Shown here: piece by piece, positions 45,349-55,262 of the stretch | Layout of the letters: every line of letters starts with the position of its first letter | Numbering within the stretch: the stretch's first letter is position 1 | Assembly: GCA_030680295.1 (NCBI GenBank) | Contig: JAUXVU010000020.1 | Span: 62,001 to 126,000 of the forward strand | Source: Moraxellaceae bacterium | Lineage (GTDB): Bacteria; Pseudomonadota; Gammaproteobacteria; Pseudomonadales; Moraxellaceae | DNA length: 64,000 nucleotides | Direction: 5' to 3' | Notes under the pieces: generated by a model | What the model was told of the DNA's origin: nothing | Database searches by the model: none | Seen by the model: the letters and a program-made list of their open reading frames with translations, nothing else | Made by a program: the position numbers and the translations under genes

Positions 45349-46733
45349 GCAACGCCGACTGGATGCAACGCGACCTTCGCCATGTCTGGCACCCCTGCAC
45401 ACAAATGAAAGACCATGAGCAATTGCCGCTGGTCCCTATTCGTCGTGGCCAAGGTTTATGGCTAGAAGACTTCGACGGCAAGCGTTATCTGGATGGCATT
45501 AGCTCATGGTGGGTGAACCTATTTGGCCATGCTAACCCAGAGCTTAATGCTGCCCTGAGCCAACAAGCAGACACGCTTGAACATGTCATTCTGGCCGGCT
45601 TTACCCACCAAGCCATTATTGAATTAAGTGAACGTTTAGTGGCATTAGCACCGCCCGGTTTAGAAAAATGCTTTTATGCCGACAACGGCAGCTCTGGCAT
45701 TGAAGTCGCACTCAAGATGAGCCTACACGCTTGGCGCAATCTCAATAAACCAGAAAAAACACGCTTTATCGCGCTTGAAAATAGTTACCACGGTGAAACC
45801 ATTGGCGCTTTGGGTGTGACCGATATTCCGCTGTTTTCAGAAACCTATAAACCCATGCTGCAAGCGCCCCTGCGGGCACCATCACCGGATGCCAGCTTGC
45901 GTCGTGAAGGTGAGACTTGTGCCGATGTAGCTAGGCGCGCCATGGCCGGCATGGAGCAATTACTGCAAGACCATGCCCATGAAGTGGCGGCAGTCATTGT
46001 TGAGCCACTGATCCAAGGCGCGGCGGGCATGCGCATGTATAACCCGATCTATTTAACGCTGCTGCGCGAAGCCTGTGACCGTCATGGAGTGCACTTAATT
46101 GCCGATGAAATCGCCGTAGGCTTTGGTCGTACCGGCACTTTTTTTGCCTGTGAACAAGCGAATATAAGTCCCGACTTTTTGGTGTTATCCAAAGGACTCA
46201 CCGCCGGTTATTTACCCATGTCAGTGGTGATGACTAGCAATGTCATCTACGATATTTTTTATGATCGTTACGAGACCTTGCGTGGCTTTTTACACTCACA
46301 TAGTTATACCGGCAACGCCTTAGCAGCGCGGGTGGCCTTAGCTTCCTTAGACATTTTTGCCCGTGATGATGTGATCGTCGCCAACCAAGCGCGCAGCCTA
46401 GCCATGGCACAGGCATTAGCCCCTTTGCATGACCATCCGCATATTCACCATATCCGCCAAACCGGCATGGTGGCGGCCTTTGACTTGGTGCGAGACAAAG
46501 CCAACGGCACGCCTTATGACTGGCGTGAGCGCCGTGGTCTAGCAGTGTTTCAAGCCGCCCTAAAACGTGGCTTATTGCTACGGCCCATTGGCAATGTGGT
46601 GTACTTCATGCCGCCCTATATTATTACTGCTGAACAAATTCGCTGGATGGTGGCAACCGCTGTAGAAGCCATCAATGAGGCACTTGCTGCCCCAGCTAGC
46701 GATAGTGCTGAACTTGGTCCCAGCATAGCTTAA
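45345..46733 (+). CDS. bioA: Adenosylmethionine-8-amino-7-oxononanoate aminotransferase
   Basis: Biotin synthesis step using SAM as amino donor. Class III PLP enzyme, 462 residues. Motifs: RHVWHPCTQMKDHE (diagnostic of BioA), GISSWWVNLFGH, ADNGSSGIEVALKM, SYHGETIGALGV, IADEIAVGFGRTGTFFACE and the PLP Lys in VLSKGLTAGYLP. It overlaps the symporter gene by 4 bp and lies 27 bp upstream of rsmE, an order shared with Pseudomonas. Confidence 0.97.
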   Translation: MSNADWMQRDLRHVWHPCTQMKDHEQLPLVPIRRGQGLWLEDFDGKRYLDGISSWWVNLFGHANPELNAALSQQADTLEHVILAGFTHQAIIELSERLVALAPPGLEKCFYADNGSSGIEVALKMSLHAWRNLNKPEKTRFIALENSYHGETIGALGVTDIPLFSETYKPMLQAPLRAPSPDASLRREGETCADVARRAMAGMEQLLQDHAHEVAAVIVEPLIQGAAGMRMYNPIYLTLLREACDRHGVHLIADEIAVGFGRTGTFFACEQANISPDFLVLSKGLTAGYLPMSVVMTSNVIYDIFYDRYETLRGFLHSHSYTGNALAARVALASLDIFARDDVIVANQARSLAMAQALAPLHDHPHIHHIRQTGMVAAFDLVRDKANGTPYDWRERRGLAVFQAALKRGLLLRPIGNVVYFMPPYIITAEQIRWMVATAVEAINEALAAPASDSAELGPSIA

Positions 46734-46760
46734 TTAGCATCGTTTTTAAGGAGAACACCG

Positions 46761-47495
46761 GTGCCTCGTTTATATGTGCCACAACCTTATTTAGTCGGCG
46801 ATATTATTGCTTTGCCCGAAGAGGCCGCACACCACTGGTGTCGTGTGCTACGTGCACAGCTGGGTGATCAGGCTCAGCTGTTTGATGGCCAAGGCCATTG
46901 TGCTGAAGTCGAGTTAGTTGAGGCTGGTCGCAAACAAGCCAGCGTGAAAGTTTTAAGCACAGCCAATCCCTTACGTGAGTCACCACTGCATACCCATTTA
47001 GGTTTGGTGATGTCACGCGGTGAGCGAATGGACTATGCCCTGCAAAAAGCCACCGAAGCGGGCGTTAGCGAAATCACCCTGCTAAGCAGTGAACGTTGTG
47101 AAGTGAAATTGCGTGGTGAAGAGCGCGCCGATAAAAAGCTTAGTCATTGGTTACGAGTATTGGTCAGTGCCTGTGAGCAAAGTGGCCGTAACACCCTGCC
47201 CGTATTGCACACCCCGATGTCATTGAGCGACTGGTTAAGCTCTGTGAATGCCGAACAAAAATGGGTACTGGCGCCCAGCGTGCAAGGTGGACCCAGCCAA
47301 GCAAGTAGCCCAGCCTCTGTTGCGTTATTAATTGGTCCTGAAGGTGGTCTAAGTGATGGCGAAATTATGCAGGCGCAAGACAAAGACTTTAAACCGTGGC
47401 AGTTAGGACCGCGGGTGCTGCGTACCGAAACCGCACCGGTAGCCGCACTGGCTGTGCTGCAATGGTTGTATGGCGACTATCAGAGCCGAAACTAA
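46761..47495 (+). CDS. rsmE: 16S rRNA (uracil1498-N3)-methyltransferase
   Basis: SPOUT methyltransferase for U1498 of 16S rRNA. 244 residues from a GTG start with AAGGAGA upstream. Motifs: PRLYVPQPY, HHWCRVLRAQLGD, the knot regions KATEAGVSEITLLSSERCEVKL, CEQSGRN, LLIGPEGGLSDGEI and LGPRVLRTETAPVAALAVLQ. Its 3' end overlaps the convergent Hpt gene by 4 bp. Confidence 0.97.
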   Translation: MPRLYVPQPYLVGDIIALPEEAAHHWCRVLRAQLGDQAQLFDGQGHCAEVELVEAGRKQASVKVLSTANPLRESPLHTHLGLVMSRGERMDYALQKATEAGVSEITLLSSERCEVKLRGEERADKKLSHWLRVLVSACEQSGRNTLPVLHTPMSLSDWLSSVNAEQKWVLAPSVQGGPSQASSPASVALLIGPEGGLSDGEIMQAQDKDFKPWQLGPRVLRTETAPVAALAVLQWLYGDYQSRN

Positions 47496-48241
47496 GGCCG
47501 CAGGCTCAGGCGCACTGCGGCACCGGCTTGAGGGCGGCCACGCCAACGCAAACGCGCCTGACAACCTAGCTGCTTGGCACGGCTAAGCAAGGCGGCGCGC
47601 ACCGCTGCCACACCTTGTCCACGGCCCTGCCATAAAGTGGCTTGTTGAACCGGTTTTGCCACACCAGCGCCATCATCGGCCAATAACAAAAAGTAGCTCA
47701 TCTTTGACGCCTGCCGCACATAGGCTCGAAGCACAACCTGCTGCACCGCTGGCTTACCCGCCGCCAAACGCTCAGCGGCGCTTTGTGCTCCATGACTTAA
47801 GGCATTCCGCAGTAAGTGCGGCAACATATCCCACAACAAGTCCTGCTCACTCAGCCATAGCTCATCGATGTCGACGTGAAGTTGCGCTGGGTAACCAATC
47901 TGCTTGGCTGTCTCTTGGAAAAACGTCTGCACGGCCTGCGCCAGCTCATCTGCAGTTTGTAATGCATGAGTCGGTCTGGCCAGTATGGGCAACCAATACG
48001 CTTTTAGTTCTGGCCAATAGCTGTGGAAATCCCCCACCAACAGCGCTGACTCGGCAATATGACAGGCCTCAGCCAGTGTGTGTTGGTCTGCGCCCAAGGC
48101 CGAACCTTTCAAGGTGTGCAGGTAATACAGCAATTGCTGCCGGGATGACTCCGTTGTTATGGGTTGTTCCGCAATCGCCGTCAGCAGCGGCCACAGACGT
48201 TTAGTCTGCTGCACAAATAACTGCTGTAATGGCTGATTCAT
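47492..48241 (-). CDS. Hpt domain plus histidine-kinase-type ATPase, compact
   Basis: 249 residues; the ATG at 48241 overlaps the stop of the previous gene as ATGA. Residues about 1-105 form an Hpt domain with phosphoryl His in YYLHTLKGSALGAD. Residues about 120-249 resemble the CheA ATP-binding domain: DMLPHLLRNALSHGAQSAAE (N box), LLADDGAGVAKP (G1) and RGQGVAAVRAAL (G2). No P2, dimerisation or CheW-like domain, no membrane helix. It could be a reduced CheA-like kinase working with an unlinked system. Confidence 0.75.
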   Translation of the reverse strand: MNQPLQQLFVQQTKRLWPLLTAIAEQPITTESSRQQLLYYLHTLKGSALGADQHTLAEACHIAESALLVGDFHSYWPELKAYWLPILARPTHALQTADELAQAVQTFFQETAKQIGYPAQLHVDIDELWLSEQDLLWDMLPHLLRNALSHGAQSAAERLAAGKPAVQQVVLRAYVRQASKMSYFLLLADDGAGVAKPVQQATLWQGRGQGVAAVRAALLSRAKQLGCQARLRWRGRPQAGAAVRLSLRP

Positions 48242-49001
48242 AAGGCGTCCCAAATGAGCTTTAAACCCACCAGCATGGTCAGACTTTCAAATGCTCGTTT
48301 AACTAATTGGTTGCCATGCCGATGCGCCAAGTGTGCACCGTAATAACCGCCAACTAACGAACCAATAAACAAGGCAGGCAACCAATCCCAGCGCACTGGC
48401 GCTTGCAAGGCCAGCAGAAATGCACCCGATCCGTTCCAAAATAGGCCAACTAATATCAGGGTATAAACCACGGCACGGGTGTAGTCCAAGCCAAACCAAC
48501 GCACCAACCACAAGGTGACAAAAAGTCCGGAGCCAGAAGTGAGTGAACCGTTAATCACACCAATAAAGGTAATGACCAAACCACCAATGGCATAACTCTT
48601 CAGGTCATGCTGATGATGAATAATAACTTGCCCTAACTTTGGACGGCGCCATGAATAAAAGCCCAGGCCTAAGGTCAAAATGCCTAAGGCTAAACGCGCT
48701 AGGTGTTCAGGTACTTGCAGAATGATTTGTGTGCCGATGGCAACACCGGGCAGACCAAAAGCCAAGATAAACAGCGCAAAGCGCCAGTTCAGCGCTTCGG
48801 TACGCAGGTGCCGCAAGGTGGCACCAATGCCTAGCGCCACACTGGCAATTTTGTGTGTCGCCAAGGCAATCGGAAAGGCTAAGCCTAAAAATAACAACAC
48901 CGGCAGCTGTAGCAAACCACTACCGCCCCCCGCCAGTGATGACAGGGTGTTGCTAATAAAGGCGAGCAGGAATAAAAGGCCCTGCTCTAACCACGGATCC
49001 A

Positions 49002-49002
<1 letters not shown>
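48238..49002 (-). CDS. TSUP family transporter (TauE/SafE)
   Basis: 254 residues with about eight membrane helices. Family start: FLLAFISNTLSSLAGGGSGLLQLPVLLFLGL; second half ITFIGVINGSLTSGSGLFVTLWLVRWFGLDYTRAV, an internal repeat typical of TauE/SafE. Substrate unknown (sulphite, sulphonates or other anions). The ATG overlaps the argB stop (TAATG), and its stop overlaps the Hpt gene, so it is in the middle of the coaBC-dut-argB chain. Confidence 0.88.
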
Positions 49003-49934
<932 letters not shown>

Positions 49935-50393
49935 TTAGTGACGACCTGAGCTACCAAAACCACCGGCACCACGGCTAGTGGCATGGAACTCATCAACCAA
50001 ATCAAATTCAGCCTGCACTACAGGCACTAAAACATATTGCGCCAAACGCTCACCCGGCTGCATAACAAACTCGGCCTGACCACGATTCCAGCACGACACC
50101 ATCAGCTCACCTTGGTAGTCGGCATCAATCAAGCCCACTAAATTACCCAGCACAATGCCATGCTTATGACCTAGACCTGATCGCGGCAAAATTAAGCCAG
50201 CCAAATTGGGGTCGCCAATATAAATAGCCAGGCCGGTACGAATCAACACCGTTTCACCCGGCTTAATGGTTAACGGAGCATCCAGCAAGGCACGCAAATC
50301 TAGGCCGGCTGAACCCTCAGTGGCATAACTTGGCAGTGGGAACTCACGACCAATACGTTCATCTAATACTTTAACTTGCAGGCGTTGCTTCAT
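49935..50393 (-). CDS. dut: Deoxyuridine triphosphatase
   Basis: Splits dUTP to dUMP and pyrophosphate; trimeric. 152 residues. The five dUTPase motifs are seen: [47 protein letters not shown] and the C-terminal arm [13 protein letters not shown]. The start overlaps the coaBC stop as ATGA. Confidence 0.97.
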   Translation of the reverse strand: MKQRLQVKVLDERIGREFPLPSYATEGSAGLDLRALLDAPLTIKPGETVLIRTGLAIYIGDPNLAGLILPRSGLGHKHGIVLGNLVGLIDADYQGELMVSCWNRGQAEFVMQPGERLAQYVLVPVVQAEFDLVDEFHATSRGAGGFGSSGRH

Positions 50394-51637
50394 GCGCGCG
50401 CTCCCAAACGTTGCGCCAACAAATGCGTTAACTGACGAGCAATTTCATGCTTGCTGGCTTTGGCTAATTCATGACGGCCCAAGTGGTCTTGCTCTGGCCA
50501 AAATACGGTCATGGCATTGTCATCACTTTGAAAGCCAATATCACTACGCGACACATCATTGCAGGCAATCATGTCGAGCTTTTTACGGAACAATTTTGAT
50601 GTAGCGTAATTTTCAACGGATTGTGTTTCCGCCGCAAAACCCATCACTAAGGGACGCGGATTCAGGCCGGCAATGGTCGCCACAATATCCGGATTACGAA
50701 TTAAGGTGATATCTAGGGTGTCGTCTTTTTCACCCTTTTTGATTTTCTGATCGGCGACTTGTGCCGGGCGGTAATCTGCCACAGCAGCAGTGGCAATAAA
50801 CACTGTATTGATATGGCCCGCACGGCTTAACGCTTGAGCTACCGCCTCTTCGCTGGCGGCCAACATGTCTCGTGCACAAACCACATCAACACGATGCACA
50901 CGGTCTGGGGTTGGCAAGTGAACTGGACCGGCAATCAAAGTCACACGGGCACCCGCCTCAACACAGGCTTCAGCCAAGGCAAAACCCATTTTGCCCGAGC
51001 TGTGGTTGCTCATATAACGCACGGGGTCTAATGCCTCACGCGTGGGGCCGGCAGTAATGATGATTTCGCGGCCCTGTAATAAGCCACTATTAAACTGCTC
51101 GGCACAACACTCGGCTAATTCAACCGCCTCTAATAAACGCCCTGCACCTACATCACCACAAGCCTGCAGGCCGCTAGCCGGGCCAAACACGGCAACACCA
51201 CGCTCACGCAAAACGCCTAAGTTGGCCTGGGTGGCAGCGTCTGCCCACATTTGCTGATTCATTGCTGGCGCAATGGCTTTTTTGCCTGCAGCAGCCAACC
51301 ACAAGGTGGTTAACAAATCATTGGCAATGCCCTGCGTGATACGTGCAATGGCATCCGCGGAAGCTGGTGCAATCAAAATCAAGTCCGCCCAACGGGCCAG
51401 TTCAATATGCCCCATGGCCGCTTCGGCTGCGGGATCAAGCAAGCTGGTATGTACCGGATTGCCGGACAAGGCCTGCAACGTTAATGGCGTAATAAATTCT
51501 TGTGCAGCCGCCGTCATCACGACTTGCACTTCAGCGCCGGCATCACGCAGACGACGAATGAGTTCGGCGCTTTTATAGGCGGCAATACCACCGGTGACGC
51601 CCAACAAAATTCGCTTATTTGTTAATCGCGCTGACAT
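50390..51637 (-). CDS. coaBC: Bifunctional phosphopantothenoylcysteine decarboxylase/synthetase
   Basis: Two coenzyme A steps in one protein, 415 residues. The ATG at 51637 ([22 protein letters not shown]) has CGGAG upstream; the frame open to 51769 runs into radC's region. CoaC part: [15 protein letters not shown], the FMN/active His region [18 protein letters not shown], and the Cys flap [16 protein letters not shown]. CoaB part: [34 protein letters not shown]. Head of the minus-strand chain, divergent from radC. Confidence 0.97.
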   Translation of the reverse strand: MSARLTNKRILLGVTGGIAAYKSAELIRRLRDAGAEVQVVMTAAAQEFITPLTLQALSGNPVHTSLLDPAAEAAMGHIELARWADLILIAPASADAIARITQGIANDLLTTLWLAAAGKKAIAPAMNQQMWADAATQANLGVLRERGVAVFGPASGLQACGDVGAGRLLEAVELAECCAEQFNSGLLQGREIIITAGPTREALDPVRYMSNHSSGKMGFALAEACVEAGARVTLIAGPVHLPTPDRVHRVDVVCARDMLAASEEAVAQALSRAGHINTVFIATAAVADYRPAQVADQKIKKGEKDDTLDITLIRNPDIVATIAGLNPRPLVMGFAAETQSVENYATSKLFRKKLDMIACNDVSRSDIGFQSDDNAMTVFWPEQDHLGRHELAKASKHEIARQLTHLLAQRLGARA

Positions 51638-51732
51638 GCAAAAACTCCGAAGTGGGTCTATACCTTCGTCAAGACAAAATAATTGCGAACGATACCACGA
51701 CCCTGCGGTATCCGCTGCAATCGGAGCTGCTA

Positions 51733-52407
51733 ATGCGCATACGAGATTGGCCCGCGGATGAGCGTCCACGCGAAAAACTACTGGTCAGCGGCGCGACTGC
51801 ACTTAGTACAGCCGAACTATTAGCGCTGTTTATTGGCCATGGTCGACGCGGCGAAACTGCCGTGGATTTGGCGCGGCGCACCTTAAACAGTCATGGCGGT
51901 TTGCGCGCACTGCTGGAGTTATCCGCTGCGCAAATTAGTGACATTGATGGTTGGGGCCCTGCTCGCACCGCTCGCCTATTAGCAGCACTAGAGCTAAGTC
52001 GACGCTATTTAGGTGAATCCTTATGCCGGCTGGATGCGCTGACTAATCCCGATGATACCCGCGCCTTTGTGCGCGCCAGATTGCGTGGTTACGACCACGA
52101 AGTGTTTGCGGTGCTGTTCTTGGACAACCAGCACCGTGTCATTACCTTTGAAGAGTTATTTCGCGGCACTTTAGATAGTTGCTCAGTGCACCCGCGGGAG
52201 GTGGTTAAACGTGCGCTTAGTCATCGTGCCGGGGCGGTTATTTTTGCGCACAACCATCCATCTGGTGTGGCTGAACCATCACAGGCTGATCGGCATATCA
52301 CCAAGCGTCTGCAAGAAGCACTGGCTCTAGTGGATGTGCGGACACTAGATCACTTGGTCATTGGTGACCATGAGCCGGTGTCATTTGCTGAAAGGGGCTG
52401 GTTATAG
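51733..52407 (+). CDS. radC: RadC family (JAB domain) protein
   Basis: 224 residues. The ATG at 51733 ([17 protein letters not shown]) has CGGAG upstream; the longer frame overlaps the coaBC start. N-terminal helix-hairpin-helix ([42 protein letters not shown]), then the metalloprotease-like JAB domain with [14 protein letters not shown]. The old link to DNA repair is doubtful; the molecular role is not settled. A terminator follows. Confidence 0.95.
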   Translation: MRIRDWPADERPREKLLVSGATALSTAELLALFIGHGRRGETAVDLARRTLNSHGGLRALLELSAAQISDIDGWGPARTARLLAALELSRRYLGESLCRLDALTNPDDTRAFVRARLRGYDHEVFAVLFLDNQHRVITFEELFRGTLDSCSVHPREVVKRALSHRAGAVIFAHNHPSGVAEPSQADRHITKRLQEALALVDVRTLDHLVIGDHEPVSFAERGWL

Positions 52408-52417
52408 ACGTAAGAAA

Positions 52418-52442
52418 AAGCCCCCGATTAACGGGGGCTTTT
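52418..52442. terminator. Bidirectional terminator between radC and the TonB receptor
   Basis: AAGCCCCCG (52418-52426), loop of five, CGGGGGCTT (52432-52440), then TT; AAAAA lies on the other side, so it works on both strands. Confidence 0.88.
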
Positions 52443-52480
52443 ATACATCCATGTAATGTTTATCGACCAAATAAACAAGA

Positions 52481-54601
52481 TTAAAACTCGTAGCGTAAAC
52501 CTACTTCATAGCTGCGCTCCGGGCCCACATAGATGCCTTGGCGTAAACTTGCTACATACAGTTCGTCCGTTAAATTCTTGACTGAACCAAACACATCTAA
52601 ACGCTTGTTAACACTGTAACGTGCAGTTAAATCAGCTGTTGTGTACGCCTCTACTTTACCAACCCAAAGATTATTGTTGTTTTGCTCTGTAATATTCGGT
52701 GTGTTCAGCAAGTCAGTGTACTGAGAACTGGTATGGTTCAAGCTAAGACGGGTTTTCAGCGAACCCACCTGGTAACCCAAACCGAGATTAGCCACTAACT
52801 CAGGCACGTAAGGTACACGGTTGCCGTCTCTTGCTGTAATAACCGTACCTGCAGCGTTGGTACGATCACCCTCAACATCAGCAACTGGAATCCAAGTCAC
52901 ACTGGCATCTGCACTGAAGCCGCCATCAAATTGATAAGCGACTGCACCTTCAAGGCCCTGATGGATTGTCTTACCGGCATTGTCATTTGTGAAAATTGTG
53001 CTGTTCGCTGGCACAATCTGGTTCTTGAAGTCCATGTGGAATGCAGCAACTTCATAACTCAACGCACCACTTTTACCTCGTGCACCTAATTCGAAATTAG
53101 TAGAGCGCTCAGCATCTAACTGCTGATCTTGGAACACACCGCCCACTGCCACAATTGATTGAGCCGTTTGAGCAGGCGCAAACGCCTTGTGCACACTACC
53201 AAATACTTGCAGCGCTGGAACCACTTGGAATGTTGCGCTAATACCTGGAATCACTTCTGTATTTGATGTTTTACCAGCGGGGTTGGCATCAAGCAGATTT
53301 TCACGTTCCTGCGTGTAGCGCTCAACACGAACACCCGGTGTTATTGCCAAACGATCCGTCATATCAAAACGATTCTGCAGGAACAGTGCATAACTTTCAG
53401 CGGAATGCACCTGATCGCCATTAATTGTGCCTGATCTCGGTGTGGCGCGTGTAGCGTTGACCGTTTGATCCTTCATTTCTTCTTTCATGTAGCGCAGGCC
53501 GACCTCAGCCTCACCTGTAACACCAAACAGGCTATTACGGATCTGTGCTCGAGTCTCAATACCATGGCGCTCAAAGGCACGGTTATTTCCCTGAACAGCG
53601 TCTGTATAAACCCAACGACCTGCTGCCGTACTTGCAGCACTATTTACAGCAAAGCGCCAGTAGTCGCGATTCATTTGGCTCCAGTACAACAGCGTGTTCA
53701 ACTTCACATCATCATTAATATCCCACTGATGATTGATATCGAAGGACTTACGCTCAGTTTCAAAGTAGTCATCTGGTGCCGGGTTGTATTGTCTGCCTGC
53801 CTTGAAGTCATTTAAGAACAAACCACGATAAGAAATATTGGCATCATTTTCATAGTGAGTGAACTTCACACCCAACCATTGATTGTCACCCAGCGCCATA
53901 CCAGCTTTGACCATGGCGTCATTCATCTTATAGCCTTTGTCCATGAAGCCATCGCTGTGTGCTGTCGAAAGAACAGCACCCACTACTGCATCACCAGACT
54001 TGGAAGTACCGCCCACTTCAATAGTACCCTTAATGGTATTCCATGAGCCCACTGAGGTTTCTACGGCCAATCCATCTTTGGGCTGCTTAGTGCGGTAGTT
54101 GATAACACCGCCGATGGTGCTAGGGCCATAACGCAATGAAGATGCGCCTTTCAATACCTCAATACTTTCCATACGCTGGATACGAGGGTTGTAGTATCGA
54201 CCATTACCAAGAAAGAGACTTGCAGCAACAGGCACACCATCTTCCAGAATAAGGGTTTTATTGTCGTTAGCGCTAAGACCGCGAATACCGATATTGGCCA
54301 CTACTGCGGATTCTTCTTCTGGCTTAATGTATACACCGGGCACGGCACGCAGTGCTTCTTCAGTTGAGCGAGCTTGAATCATCTCCAACTGCGCGGCAGT
54401 AACAATAGTTGCGGCGCCGGGCTGCTTGTATACATCTTCTTCAGATGTACCAATCACGTTAATTTGCGGCAACACCAACATAGTTTGAGTTGCTTCAGCT
54501 GCTTGCAAGCTAGTGGTCATCATACCGAATGATGCCATTGCCACAGCCAGAACCAAGGGACGGCGGGCAGGAAGTGACGCTTGATTACGAGAAATAGACA
54601 T
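52481..54601 (-). CDS. TonB-dependent outer membrane receptor (FecA-like)
   Basis: 706 residues. Signal peptide to about AAEA (residue 36), TonB-box-like region near TMLVLPQINVIG, plug domain (TIVTAAQLEMIQARSTEEALRAVPGV, IGIRGLSANDNKTLILEDGVPV, MESIEVLKGASSLRYGPSTIGGVINYRTK), then a 22-strand barrel ending SYEVGLRYEF with the terminal Phe. The pattern is closest to ferric dicitrate/siderophore receptors. A weak Fur-like site lies upstream. No FecR/FecI pair or ABC transporter is adjacent, so the ligand is open. Confidence 0.9.
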   Translation of the reverse strand: MSISRNQASLPARRPLVLAVAMASFGMMTTSLQAAEATQTMLVLPQINVIGTSEEDVYKQPGAATIVTAAQLEMIQARSTEEALRAVPGVYIKPEEESAVVANIGIRGLSANDNKTLILEDGVPVAASLFLGNGRYYNPRIQRMESIEVLKGASSLRYGPSTIGGVINYRTKQPKDGLAVETSVGSWNTIKGTIEVGGTSKSGDAVVGAVLSTAHSDGFMDKGYKMNDAMVKAGMALGDNQWLGVKFTHYENDANISYRGLFLNDFKAGRQYNPAPDDYFETERKSFDINHQWDINDDVKLNTLLYWSQMNRDYWRFAVNSAASTAAGRWVYTDAVQGNNRAFERHGIETRAQIRNSLFGVTGEAEVGLRYMKEEMKDQTVNATRATPRSGTINGDQVHSAESYALFLQNRFDMTDRLAITPGVRVERYTQERENLLDANPAGKTSNTEVIPGISATFQVVPALQVFGSVHKAFAPAQTAQSIVAVGGVFQDQQLDAERSTNFELGARGKSGALSYEVAAFHMDFKNQIVPANSTIFTNDNAGKTIHQGLEGAVAYQFDGGFSADASVTWIPVADVEGDRTNAAGTVITARDGNRVPYVPELVANLGLGYQVGSLKTRLSLNHTSSQYTDLLNTPNITEQNNNNLWVGKVEAYTTADLTARYSVNKRLDVFGSVKNLTDELYVASLRQGIYVGPERSYEVGLRYEF

Positions 54602-54657
54602 TCTAGAAACACCCTATTTGTAGGAAACAGGGCGATTCTATGTCAACGAAAAACAAA

Positions 54658-54672
54658 TGAGAAGTGTTCTTA
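54658..54672 (-). promoter_or_regulatory. Weak Fur-like inverted repeat
   Basis: TGAGAAG-T-GTTCTTA fits the 7-1-7 Fur layout only partly, though the flanking AATGAGAA/TTCTTATT is nearly symmetrical. It lies about 60 bp upstream of the receptor gene. Confidence 0.3.
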
Positions 54673-54686
54673 TTAAGATTTGCGTA

Positions 54687-55262
54687 TTAAATAGCAATTC
54701 GTCCCGGGACTGTTTGCCACTCCACTTGTTCCATCCAATGCGGTGTGGCCGGTTCGGTAAACATAAATACCATCAGCAGACCGCCAAAAAATATAACCTT
54801 CAGCACACGGTCGCCCCACACAGGCAAGGGCTGCCCCGCCAATAACGGATGGGTTGGTCCTTGCTCAACATGATTACCGTCACGTAACAACCACACTGTC
54901 AGCAACAACAAGAAAGCAACCAAACTCCAAGCAGCTGCTAACAACACGCCCAGACTCAGAATTAGAGCAATAATTAATGGCATGGGCACAATAGTGCTCA
55001 GCCAAATCAACACTAGCGCGCCAAACATGCCAATCCACGCTGTCGTAGCAATAACAAAACTGCGTGTCATTACCCAAGCATAACCACCGACACGATATTC
55101 AGCGGGATACAACGGGCGCTTGGCCCAATAAATGGCAATCCCTATGGGGCCCAAAAATGCGACTAACAGCGTCCATGCCCACGGGCGTAACAACTGACGA
55201 CGCTGTGCATCTTGATAAATCCAGATACACAGCGCCGCTAGTGCTAACAACAATCCTGTCAT
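54687..55262 (-). CDS. Membrane protein of unknown function at the end of the efflux operon
   Basis: 191 residues with about five hydrophobic helices (MTGLLLALAALCIWIYQ, PWAWTLLVAFLGPIGIAIYW, IATTAWIGMFGALVLIWL, LIIALILSLGVLLAAAW, VLKVIFFGGLLMVFMF). No family is recognised. The start overlaps the RND pump stop as ATGA, so it is made from the same transcript and may support or modify the pump. Confidence 0.75.
   Translation of the reverse strand: MTGLLLALAALCIWIYQDAQRRQLLRPWAWTLLVAFLGPIGIAIYWAKRPLYPAEYRVGGYAWVMTRSFVIATTAWIGMFGALVLIWLSTIVPMPLIIALILSLGVLLAAAWSLVAFLLLLTVWLLRDGNHVEQGPTHPLLAGQPLPVWGDRVLKVIFFGGLLMVFMFTEPATPHWMEQVEWQTVPGRIAI

Noticed and set aside
45220-45402. Open frames opposite and within bioA, the symporter and other large genes
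   Set aside because: They are shadows of well-supported genes, without ribosome sites or recognisable products.
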